Made by a program: the position numbers and the translations under genes
Part shown: in pieces, positions 1-6,355 of the stretch
Position numbering within the stretch: position 1 is the first letter of the stretch
How the letters are laid out: each line of letters starts with the position of its first letter
Source of the DNA: Rhodobacterales bacterium
Lineage (GTDB): Bacteria > Pseudomonadota > Alphaproteobacteria > Rhodobacterales > Rhodobacteraceae
DNA length: 6,447 bases
Direction of reading: 5' to 3'
NCBI GenBank assembly: GCA_025357355.1
Contig: JANXPK010000585.1
Location: forward strand, 1 to 6,447
The notes under the pieces: generated by a model
Told to the model about the DNA's origin: nothing
Seen by the model: the letters and a program-made list of their open reading frames with translations, nothing else
Database searches by the model: none

Positions 1-2141
1 CGGGCGAGATCAAACAACCCAAACGCCGCGAGGCGCTGACCGATAACGTCCCGCAAATCCTGCTGTCGCGGCAACTGGTGCAACTCAAACGCGACACCCC
101 TGTCGAAGTGACCCTTGACGCACTGGAAGTGCGCAAGCCAGACCCTGATACCCTATTGAAATTCCTTGCAGAAATGGAATTTCGCACTCTCTCTTCCCGC
201 ATTGCCACCAAGCTGAAAGTCGTGGCTCCGGTAATCGAAGACAGCAAGGGTTATGAAGTTGTCGGCGCCCATGAAGAGATCACCAAGCAAGACCAAATAC
301 CCTTCAACCACGCCGCATATACCTGCATCCGTGACGCCGACACTCTAGCGCAATGGGTCGCCAAGGCATTCGACCGCGGCTATCTGGCAGTCGATACTGA
401 AACTACCTCGCTGGACGAAATGCAGGCCGAAATCGTCGGAATTTCAATGAGTTCCGAGGCGGGCCATGCTGCCTACATTCCGGTTGGGCATCGCAAAGGC
501 GGTGGCGATCTCTTCGGCAGCGATGCCCTTGCCGATGGCCAGATCGCTCTTGAGACTGCCCTCGCGCTGCTGAAACCCCTGCTCGAAGACCCGGCAGTGC
601 TGAAGATCGGCCAAAACATGAAATATGACGCCAAGATATTCGCCCGCCTGGGCATCGATGTTTCCCCCATCGACGACACAATGCTGATGTCCTACGCCAT
701 GCACGCAGGCTTGCACAACCACGGCATGGACCTGCTGTCAGAAACCTACCTCGGCCATAAACCCATTCCGATCAAGGACTTGATCGGCTCCGGCAAAACC
801 CAGGTCACCTTCGCCCGCGTGCCCATCGACGTGGCCGTCAAATACGCCGCCGAAGATGCCGACGTCACCTTGCGTCTGTGGCAAACCTTTAAACCACAGT
901 TGCACCGGGCACGCGTCACCACCGTCTACGAAACCATGGAACGCCCCCTTGTCTCGGTTCTGGCCGAGATGGAGATGGCGGGCATCCAGGTCGACAAGGC
1001 GACCCTGTCGCGCATGTCCGGCGCCTTTGCCCAGAAGATGCTGGCGCTGGAGGAGGAGATACAGACGCTTGCGGGTGAGAAATTCAACGTGGGTTCGCCC
1101 AAGCAACTTGGCGAAATACTCTTTGACAAGATGGGCTTGCAAGGCGGCGAAAAGGGCAAGACCGGGGCCTATGCCACCGGCGCCGACGTGCTGGAGGATC
1201 TGGCCACCGAACACAAGCTGCCCGGCGTGGTGTTGGACTGGCGGCAGTTGTCCAAGCTGAAATCCACCTATACCGACGCGCTGCAAGATCACGTCAACGC
1301 GGAAACCGGTCGCGTCCACACCTCTTACTCGATCACTGGCGCCATCACCGGCAGGCTCGCCTCGACCGACCCCAACCTGCAAAACATCCCCGTGCGGTCC
1401 GAAGAAGGCCGTCGCATCCGCGAGGCTTTTGTGGCGCCCCCCGGCAAGGTACTGGTCAGCTTGGACTATTCTCAGATCGAACTGCGGATTCTGGCCCACA
1501 TCGCCGACATCCCGGCCCTTCAGGAAAGCTTCCGTCAAGGTATCGACATCCATGCCATGACCGCGTCAGAGATGTTCAACGTCCCCCTTGACCAGATGAC
1601 ATCCGACATCCGCCGCCGTGCCAAGGCCATCAACTTCGGCGTCATCTATGGCATCTCCGGCTTCGGCCTCGCCCGCAACTTGCGGATCCCGAAGGCCGAG
1701 GCGCAGGGTTTCATCGACCGTTATTTCGAGCGGTTTCCGGGCATCAAGGAATACATGTCCGCCACCGTCGCCTTTGCCCAGAAGAACGAATACGTGCAAA
1801 CCCTTTTCGGTCGCAAAATCCACACGCCAGAGATCAACCAGAAAGGCCCCGCCCAGGGCTTTGCCAAACGTGCCGCCATCAACGCCCCCATCCAAGGCAC
1901 CGCCGCTGACGTCATCCGCCGCGCCATGATCCGCATGCCGAAGGCCATCGCCGGCTTGCCCGCCAAGATGCTGCTGCAAGTTCACGACGAACTGCTGTTC
2001 GAGGTTGACACCGACGCCGCCCCGGCGCTGATCAAGGCTGCGAAAGCCACTATGGAAGGCGCCGCTCACCCCGCCGTTGACCTGAAAGTGCCCTTGATTG
2101 TCGAGGCCGGTCAGGGGCTTAACTGGGCGGCAGCACATTGA
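1..2141 (+). CDS. polA: DNA polymerase I, 5'-truncated by the window edge
   Basis: DNA-templated DNA polymerase for Okazaki-fragment maturation and repair, acting in the cytoplasm. The frame is already open at base 3, so the gene starts outside the window; about 712 codons are visible of a family length near 930, so most of the 5'-3' exonuclease domain is missing. The 3'-5' exonuclease domain looks active: Exo I DTET (D codon at 393), Exo II (GQNMKYD, about 609-629) and Exo III (YAAEDAD, about 843-863). The polymerase domain has motif A DYSQIELR (D codon at 1464), motif B RRRAKAINFGVIYG (about 1611-1652) and motif C VHDE (1980-1991). These are the metal-binding and nucleotide-binding residues known for family A polymerases. 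A GTG at 78 is internal: the protein upstream of it (KRREALTDN, LLSRQL) matches PolA and the frame has no stop there. The TGA stop overlaps the start of the next gene. Confidence 0.98.
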   Translation, partial: GEIKQPKRREALTDNVPQILLSRQLVQLKRDTPVEVTLDALEVRKPDPDTLLKFLAEMEFRTLSSRIATKLKVVAPVIEDSKGYEVVGAHEEITKQDQIPFNHAAYTCIRDADTLAQWVAKAFDRGYLAVDTETTSLDEMQAEIVGISMSSEAGHAAYIPVGHRKGGGDLFGSDALADGQIALETALALLKPLLEDPAVLKIGQNMKYDAKIFARLGIDVSPIDDTMLMSYAMHAGLHNHGMDLLSETYLGHKPIPIKDLIGSGKTQVTFARVPIDVAVKYAAEDADVTLRLWQTFKPQLHRARVTTVYETMERPLVSVLAEMEMAGIQVDKATLSRMSGAFAQKMLALEEEIQTLAGEKFNVGSPKQLGEILFDKMGLQGGEKGKTGAYATGADVLEDLATEHKLPGVVLDWRQLSKLKSTYTDALQDHVNAETGRVHTSYSITGAITGRLASTDPNLQNIPVRSEEGRRIREAFVAPPGKVLVSLDYSQIELRILAHIADIPALQESFRQGIDIHAMTASEMFNVPLDQMTSDIRRRAKAINFGVIYGISGFGLARNLRIPKAEAQGFIDRYFERFPGIKEYMSATVAFAQKNEYVQTLFGRKIHTPEINQKGPAQGFAKRAAINAPIQGTAADVIRRAMIRMPKAIAGLPAKMLLQVHDELLFEVDTDAAPALIKAAKATMEGAAHPAVDLKVPLIVEAGQGLNWAAAH

Positions 2142-2695
2142 GCCCTATTGCTTTCACCACCCCTGCCGATTGGTCCGACTGGCTCGCGAACCACCCGGAC
2201 GCCAAAGAAGTCTGGGTGCTCTACCAAAAGAAGGGCACTGGCACCCCCTCGATCGATTGGGAGCAGGCGGTGGTCGAGGCATTGGCGCATGGCTGGATCG
2301 ACGGGGTCCGCAAGACCGTCAATGAAACCCAATGGATGCAACGCTTTACCCCCCGCAAGCCAGGCAGCGCGTGGAGCCAGAAGAACATCGCCACCGCCGA
2401 ACGCCTGGCTGCCGAAGGCCGGATGACCGCCGCCGGAAAAGCGCATATGGATCTGGCCCGAGCGAATGGCCTTTGGGAGCAGGCCTATTCCGGCGGCAAG
2501 AATGCCAACCTGCCGCAGGACTTTCTGGATGCCGTCGCCGCGAACCCGATGGCGGCCAAGGCGCTTGAAACCCTCAACACCCGCAACCGCTTTGCCATCT
2601 ACTACCGCCTGACCACCGCCAAACGCCCCGAAACCCGCGCGAAGCGTATCGCGGATTTCGTGGCTATGCTGGAACGCGGCGATACGCTTTACTGA
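2138..2695 (+). CDS. YdeI/OmpD-associated (OmdA) family protein
   Basis: Predicted soluble protein of 185 residues, similar to the YdeI/OmpD-associated family that databases describe as bacteriocin-protection related; the biochemical role is not established. Family-like stretches are the N-terminal TPADWSDWL (8-16), EVWVLYQKKGTG (24-35), the central GWIDGVRK (52-59) and RFTPRKPGSAWSQKN (69-83), EGRMTAAG (93-100), and a C-terminal OmdA-like part with LNTRNRFAIYYRLTTAKRPE (146-165). No signal peptide or membrane segment is seen, so it is probably cytoplasmic. The start is TTG at 2138, inside the polA stop (ATTGA); an in-frame TAA at 2120-2122 limits any extension and no in-frame ATG occurs before codon 67. 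Only a weak GGGCGG-like site precedes it, which suits translational coupling to polA. The 3' end overlaps the convergent DUF1203 gene by 7 bp. The family call is fairly firm, the function is not. Confidence 0.88.
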   Translation: MSPIAFTTPADWSDWLANHPDAKEVWVLYQKKGTGTPSIDWEQAVVEALAHGWIDGVRKTVNETQWMQRFTPRKPGSAWSQKNIATAERLAAEGRMTAAGKAHMDLARANGLWEQAYSGGKNANLPQDFLDAVAANPMAAKALETLNTRNRFAIYYRLTTAKRPETRAKRIADFVAMLERGDTLY

Positions 2696-3153
2696 CGGTC
2701 AATCCGGACCTGATAGCAGTTGTTGCGTGCCGAGCGGACATGGACATAACTGACGCGCGGGTCAGCTAACCGCACCTCCGCCTCTGCCGTGATCCGCACG
2801 GTCGGCACGACGGAACCCGTGCCATAGACGATCCGGTCATCTGCCCCATAGCCGCGAATGATGTAATCGGGCGATTCCAGCACCTCGGGCACCGCAGCAC
2901 CGCCACCTGCCTCGCATTCATCGGCGCACAGAAAGATCGGCCCAAGCTCGGCATAGGGCTGCGGCGCCGGGAAGGGCCGGTGTGCCAGCACCAGCATTTC
3001 GGCGCCCTCCGGGATCATTTTCAGACAGTGGCGGCACGGGTTTCCGTCGCCGTCCGATACCTTGCGTTCAGGCACCTGGCCATTGGCATCAAGTCCGCCC
3101 GCCTGATAAGCACGTACGATTGCTGTGGGAATGGGGTTGAATATCAGGGTCAT
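2689..3153 (-). CDS. DUF1203 domain-containing protein
   Basis: Protein of 154 residues that I recognise as DUF1203-like; the function is unknown. Recognisable stretches are MTLIFNPIPT at the N-terminus, DGDGNPCRHC (34-43), LAHRPFPAPQPYAELGPIFL (56-75), CADEC (76-80), PDYIIRGYGADDRIVYGTG (95-113) and a C-terminal YVHVRSARNNCYQ (136-148). The cysteines at 40, 43, 76 and 80 form a CxxC plus CxxxC arrangement that could bind a metal such as zinc; this is inference. No signal peptide or membrane segment is seen. The frame is open further upstream, into the HIT gene, but the ATG at 3153-3151 is chosen because AAGGAG sits 7 nt before it and the protein homology starts there. It is the last gene of a likely minus-strand operon, 67 nt after the HIT gene, and overlaps the YdeI-like gene tail to tail. 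Confidence 0.9.
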   Translation of the reverse strand: MTLIFNPIPTAIVRAYQAGGLDANGQVPERKVSDGDGNPCRHCLKMIPEGAEMLVLAHRPFPAPQPYAELGPIFLCADECEAGGGAAVPEVLESPDYIIRGYGADDRIVYGTGSVVPTVRITAEAEVRLADPRVSYVHVRSARNNCYQVRIDRQ

Positions 3154-3160
3154 GGCATAT

Positions 3161-3166
3161 CTCCTT
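3161..3166 (-). promoter_or_regulatory. Shine-Dalgarno site deciding the DUF1203 start
   Basis: Read on the minus strand the site is AAGGAG, 7 nt before the ATG at 3153-3151. It fixes the start against the longer in-frame ORF that runs back to 3429 through the HIT gene, which would give a 246-residue product with an unrelated N-terminus. Confidence 0.85.
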
Positions 3167-3220
3167 GCATAACCCACAATGCCGCGCCCGGCCAACTCAT
3201 TCGACCCGGACCTTGCGCAA

Positions 3221-3592
3221 TCAGGCCCGCTCCACCAGCCGCCCCAGCGGGCGCCCACCCAGAATATGCAGATGGTAATGCGGCACCTCCTGCAAGCCGT
3301 TCCCCCCGGCATTGGTGATGCCGCGGTAGCCATCACCGGGCGCAATCCCCAGCATGGTGCAGACCGAGGCGGCGGTGCGGTGAAAATCCATGATCTCCTC
3401 CACCGATGCTTCGGCGGCGAAATGGTCAAAGGTCACGTATGGCCCCTTGGGGATCACCAGAACATGCACCGGCGCCTGAGGATGGATGTCGTGAAAGGCC
3501 AGCGTATGGGTGCTTTCCAGCACGGTCTTGTTGGGGATTTCCCCACGCAGGATGCAGGCAAAGATGTTTGTCGGATCGTAGGTGTACGCCAT
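3221..3592 (-). CDS. HIT family protein (HINT-like nucleotide phosphoramidase/hydrolase)
   Basis: Protein of 123 residues of the histidine-triad superfamily, HINT branch, which hydrolyses nucleoside phosphoramidates or related adenosine nucleotide substrates in the cytoplasm. The signature is complete: PHYHLHILGG (104-113), with H105, H107 and H109 as the triad and H107 the expected nucleophile. Upstream are NIFACILRGEIP (9-20), the FHDIHPQAPVHVLVIPK stretch (33-49) and the NAGGNGLQEV segment (94-103), all usual for HINT proteins. Length is typical. The ATG at 3592-3590 lies 3 nt after the TGA of the glycosyltransferase gene (TGAGCAATG on the minus strand), so translation is probably coupled; no strong Shine-Dalgarno site is visible. 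The exact substrate cannot be told from sequence, and a link to the glycosyltransferase reaction is not implied by the family. Confidence 0.95.
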   Translation of the reverse strand: MAYTYDPTNIFACILRGEIPNKTVLESTHTLAFHDIHPQAPVHVLVIPKGPYVTFDHFAAEASVEEIMDFHRTAASVCTMLGIAPGDGYRGITNAGGNGLQEVPHYHLHILGGRPLGRLVERA

Positions 3593-3595
3593 TGC

Positions 3596-5173
3596 TCAGT
3601 CCACAAACAGATATTCGGTTGCCGCAATCTCTCGCGCCTTTTCCAGCGGGATATCAAGGAATTCGGCCAAAGGCACGGTGTTTTCATCCACCGTCGCCAA
3701 CTGCCTGATCCGCGAGAAACCGGAGAACCCGGCATCCCGGATGCGGTCACTTTCGAACCGCACGTCATAACGGATCGTCGGCAGCAGGCGGTCGATGACC
3801 TCGACCGGCGTGCGGTCGCCCGCCAACCCGACGCGCCGCGCATGCCCGATCAGATAGTCGTCGGTGAACTCGCACTGAATTTCCAACAGCCGCACCTTGG
3901 CCTTGTCGTTGTAGAAATCCTGCATGAGGTCGGTGTTGGCCGGATCGATGCAAACGATCAGCTTGTCAGTCTGCCAATAGTCAAACAGCATCCGAACCAG
4001 CGCCCGACGGTGCCGCGTGCGTTTTTCCAATGTGGTCTGGATGCCGCCAAGGTCGGGCAGCGGGGTGGAGGCTTCGTTGAACAGATAATCCACCGCCGGC
4101 ATGTTGGTGACCTGGCGCACCCGCTCGACCAGCCGCTTGGCCACATGCCACTTCTTGCACGTCACCATCAGCAAAGTCCTCTCGCGCCCAAGCGAGCTTT
4201 CCGTCTCCCAGAACCTCGGCGCAAAACGGCGCCCGATCCGACCCCGGCCCGACAAAAACTTGAACAGGCTGCGCCCTTCGCCCGAAATGCCGAAATGCAC
4301 GCCTTTGGTGACATAAAGGTTGCCCAGCCGGTCTTTCAGGTCTGTGGCATTGGCGCTGATCTTGCGGGCGAACAGATAGTCCTGACTGACCAGCAGGTCA
4401 TAGTGGTCGTTGTAAAAGGTCACCGGCATCCCGTAGTCAGTGAACATCAGGAAGGTCAGCGTCCGGCTGCGAATCTCATGTTCCGGCACCAGATGCCGCA
4501 CGATGGTCTGAAAGAAGGTTTCGTCCGGGATCCAGGTCGTGCAAAAGAATTTCATGACGTCGGACCGCTTGGTGATGAAATCCAACACCCACTCCATGGT
4601 GCGCCGCCGCAGGCACCACCACTGGCTGCCGATCTGCATCTGGATGTCGGCAGGAACCTTGCGCGCCAGGTTGAGCCTTTCTTGCAGGTTCATCGAGGCA
4701 TAGAACAGCTTCTTGTGTGTCCGTTCGTTGAACCAGTGCCGGTAGATCAGCCGCTCTTCCTTGATCCCGGTCTTGATCCAGTCGCTGGCAAAGAAGTCGA
4801 CGCTTTCGATGTAGTCGACTTCGTTTGCGTCCAGGAATTTGTGGGCATACTCAGCGGTTTTGGTGGGCATGCAATCGCCCGACAGCATGTAGAAATGGGT
4901 GGCGCGGGGAAACGCCTCGACAGCGGCCTGAACGGCATGGATGGTCGCTTGCACCAGCGACCACGCGCCCCAGCCGCATTTGATCCGTTTGCGGGCAAAG
5001 GTGACTGACGGGTTATTGGCAAGGGCCGCCCGGATCCTGTCGAAATCGCGGGCGGCGGCGCGTGCATCAAAATGGATGGCGATGCAGTCACCCGCCGCAG
5101 TCAGACGCTGGGCCTGTGCAATGATCCCCTCGGGGTCCTTGTGGCACAGCAGGATGTAGGCGATTTTTGCCAT
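3596..5173 (-). CDS. Branch-type (GT14-like) beta-1,6-N-acetylglucosaminyltransferase with C-terminal domain of unknown function
   Basis: Protein of 525 residues. The N-terminal part, about 1-260, resembles the core-2/I-branching (Branch) glycosyltransferase fold: start MAKIAYILLCHKDP, HFDA at 34-37, GWGAWSLVQATI at 67-78, the HFYMLSGDCMP segment at 93-103, GSQWWCLRR at 182-190 and PDETFF at 216-221, whose acidic pair is the likely catalytic region. Such enzymes typically transfer GlcNAc from UDP-GlcNAc; the acceptor here is unknown. From about 330 to the end is a separate domain opening with LLMVTCKKWHVAKRL, which I associate with Rhodobacteraceae DUF5927/DUF5928-type tails and cannot assign further. 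No signal peptide or membrane segment is seen, unlike the type II membrane eukaryotic relatives, so it probably works in the cytoplasm. The ATG at 5173-5171 starts at the family-like N-terminus but lacks an obvious Shine-Dalgarno site. First gene of the minus-strand run and divergent from a sulfotransferase. Confidence 0.88.
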   Translation of the reverse strand: MAKIAYILLCHKDPEGIIAQAQRLTAAGDCIAIHFDARAAARDFDRIRAALANNPSVTFARKRIKCGWGAWSLVQATIHAVQAAVEAFPRATHFYMLSGDCMPTKTAEYAHKFLDANEVDYIESVDFFASDWIKTGIKEERLIYRHWFNERTHKKLFYASMNLQERLNLARKVPADIQMQIGSQWWCLRRRTMEWVLDFITKRSDVMKFFCTTWIPDETFFQTIVRHLVPEHEIRSRTLTFLMFTDYGMPVTFYNDHYDLLVSQDYLFARKISANATDLKDRLGNLYVTKGVHFGISGEGRSLFKFLSGRGRIGRRFAPRFWETESSLGRERTLLMVTCKKWHVAKRLVERVRQVTNMPAVDYLFNEASTPLPDLGGIQTTLEKRTRHRRALVRMLFDYWQTDKLIVCIDPANTDLMQDFYNDKAKVRLLEIQCEFTDDYLIGHARRVGLAGDRTPVEVIDRLLPTIRYDVRFESDRIRDAGFSGFSRIRQLATVDENTVPLAEFLDIPLEKAREIAATEYLFVD

Positions 5174-5322
5174 ATTTGAAACAGTTCGAGGGCCTGGCGA
5201 GTTCTTGTTGCCCTAGATAGCTTTATCAGACATTGAAAAGACAGAGTTTGTTTGCTTTTTTGCGGATAGTTTTCAGCGGTCTCCGCTCAAGACGTCACGT
5301 AACGCCAAGGAGGCGCTGTTTC
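5174..5322. promoter_or_regulatory. Divergent intergenic region between glycosyltransferase and sulfotransferase genes
   Basis: This stretch must hold the promoters for both divergent genes if each is transcribed on its own. It contains a T-rich patch (about 5247-5261) and the palindrome GACGTC at 5291-5296, but I could not find a convincing -35/-10 pair with normal spacing on either strand. The plus-strand frame of the sulfotransferase stays open back to a TTG at 5233; I treat that part as untranslated because the better start is at 5323. Confidence 0.5.
5307..5313 (+). promoter_or_regulatory. Shine-Dalgarno site deciding the sulfotransferase start
   Basis: AAGGAGG lies 9 nt before the ATG at 5323. 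The alternative TTG at 5233 has no comparable site. This supports a 272-residue protein rather than a 302-residue one. Confidence 0.85.
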
Positions 5323-6141
5323 ATGGGTTTTCCGGGGACGTGGATGACGGAAAGCGAAAGTGTGGTCTATCGTGTGGTGCCCAAATGCGCCTGCTCGACC
5401 ATCGGGCAGATCATGTACTACGCCGACCATGGCGTCTTCTATGACGGCGATATCCACGACGCCCAGACAGGAATGCACAAATGGTCGATGGAGGCGAGCC
5501 AGCCGCTGATCGAAAAAGCCGTCAAGGGCCACAAGGTCTTTGCGTTCACCTGCGTCCGAAATCCCTATACCCGCGTGTTGTCGTCGTTCTTCGACAAGAT
5601 CTGCGGCATTCAGCGCAACGGCAAACGCTACCGCGGCAACCTTGTGCCCCTGATCATGCAGAAATACGGAGTCGAGGTCGGCGGCGACGACGGCAAACAG
5701 GAATTCGACCAGATCGCCAGCTTCCGCCGTTTTCTTCTGTTTGTGCGCGACACCATTCGCTTCAAGAAGCCGATGGAGCCGGACATCCACTGGTCTGCGA
5801 TGTCCGGCCACGTCTCGACTTTCATTGTCAACGGCGGGCGCTACAACAAGATATTCTTCACCGAAAAGTTCGACGAGGGCATGGCCGAGGTCGTCAAGAA
5901 GATGAAGCCGAAACACCCCATCGACCTCAAGACCATTCCCCGTTTCAATGAAAGCGAGGGCCACGGCCCCGTCCGCGCCCACCCGGTCGAAGCGTATTTC
6001 GACGACCTGTCGATGCATCTCATGTGGGAAATCTACAAACGCGACTTTCAGTGCTTCAAGTATGATTTCGAACATCCCGCCAACAAGATGCCGCTTGGCG
6101 ACGTCGATCTCGACGAGGTTCACGCCAAGCTGGGCGAGTGA
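5323..6141 (+). CDS. Sulfotransferase family 2-type protein (PAPS-dependent, probable carbohydrate sulfotransferase)
   Basis: Protein of 272 residues predicted to transfer sulfate from PAPS to a hydroxyl, probably on a glycan. The 5'-phosphosulfate-binding loop is YRVVPKCACSTIGQIMYY (16-33), matching the VPKxACS/T pattern of Sulfotransfer_2, and the 3'-phosphate-binding segment is TCVRNPYTRVLSSFFDK (76-92), with the expected R79 and S87/S88. DIHWSAM (154-160) corresponds to the family's D-x-HW motif, and FFTEKFDE (178-185) and DFQCFKYDFE (241-250) fit the C-terminal part. No signal peptide or membrane segment is seen, so it should be cytoplasmic. The start is the ATG preceded by AAGGAGG; a TTG 90 nt upstream would add 30 mostly basic residues. 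It is divergent from the glycosyltransferase and convergent with smc. The acceptor is unknown; a lipid, protein or small-molecule acceptor is not excluded. Confidence 0.9.
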   Translation: MGFPGTWMTESESVVYRVVPKCACSTIGQIMYYADHGVFYDGDIHDAQTGMHKWSMEASQPLIEKAVKGHKVFAFTCVRNPYTRVLSSFFDKICGIQRNGKRYRGNLVPLIMQKYGVEVGGDDGKQEFDQIASFRRFLLFVRDTIRFKKPMEPDIHWSAMSGHVSTFIVNGGRYNKIFFTEKFDEGMAEVVKKMKPKHPIDLKTIPRFNESEGHGPVRAHPVEAYFDDLSMHLMWEIYKRDFQCFKYDFEHPANKMPLGDVDLDEVHAKLGE

Positions 6142-6355
6142 GTTCACGCAAGAGGATGCCTGTCTTTGCAACATCCCCTTTGCCTTGGCTCAAAGGTGTG
6201 GAGTCCCCGGCCGCAAATATGTTCGTAGGATCTGGTTAACCATACCCTTTCAATTTGGATAATAGAAAATGTCAACATATTGTTTTTTAACAATAAAATA
6301 GACAGTCCGAACCTCGGACCGTCTTTCGTCGTCTTCAGATCGCAGCATCACTTCG
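6142..6355. other. Intergenic region between convergent sulfotransferase and smc genes
   Basis: Two hundred and fourteen bases with no ORF that I would call a gene. The part next to the sulfotransferase has ordinary base composition. From about 6241 to 6300 it is AT-rich (about 22% G+C by hand count), unlike everything else in the window. It holds a perfect 10-bp palindrome TGGTTAACCA (6233-6242) and a small inverted repeat ATTGTT-TTTT-AACAAT (6279-6294), followed by the smc terminator hairpin. A GATAAT at 6258-6263 resembles a -10 box but has no matching -35. Confidence 0.7.
6289..6323 (-). terminator. Rho-independent terminator of smc
   Basis: On the minus strand a 10-bp stem, GACGGTCCGA / TCGGACTGTC (6314-6323 with 6301-6310), closes a 3-nt GGT loop and is followed by TATTTTATTGTT. 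The single irregular pair is G-U in the minus-strand RNA but A-C in the plus-strand RNA, and the plus-strand 3' flank (TTTCGTCGTC) is a poor U-tract, so the element is oriented for smc. It lies 32 nt after the smc stop. Weak action on the incoming sulfotransferase transcript is possible. Confidence 0.85.

Noticed and set aside
738..1553. Minus-strand ORF of 271 codons inside polA
   Set aside because: Fully covered by polA catalytic-domain coding sequence; composition is that of a complementary-strand shadow and no motif is seen.
1566..2138. Minus-strand ORF of 190 codons, Gly/Val/Asp-rich, opposite the 3' end of polA
   Set aside because: Antisense to polymerase motifs B and C; the composition is an artefact of the complementary strand.
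3154..3429. N-terminal extension of the DUF1203 frame into the HIT gene
   Set aside because: The extension overlaps the HIT catalytic motif in another frame and has no family resemblance; AAGGAG before the ATG at 3153 marks the real start.
3179..5008. Very long plus-strand ORF (609 codons) antisense to the HIT and glycosyltransferase genes
   Set aside because: It lies opposite two well recognised genes, crosses their boundary, and its translation is rich in His, Gln, Arg and Pro with no family resemblance, as expected for an antisense shadow in GC-rich DNA.
5287..6174. Minus-strand ORF of 295 codons opposite the sulfotransferase
   Set aside because: The sulfotransferase frame has clear PAPS-binding motifs and a strong ribosome site; the antisense product has neither.
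6235..6263. Plus-strand promoter built on GATAAT at 6258-6263
   Set aside because: At 17-18 nt spacing the upstream hexamer is GTTAAC or GGTTAA, not -35-like, and no gene follows on that strand before the window ends.
6265..6276. TTGACA on the minus strand (about 6269-6274) as a promoter -35 box
   Set aside because: No TATAAT-like hexamer lies 16-18 nt downstream, and the strand leads into the antisense of the sulfotransferase.
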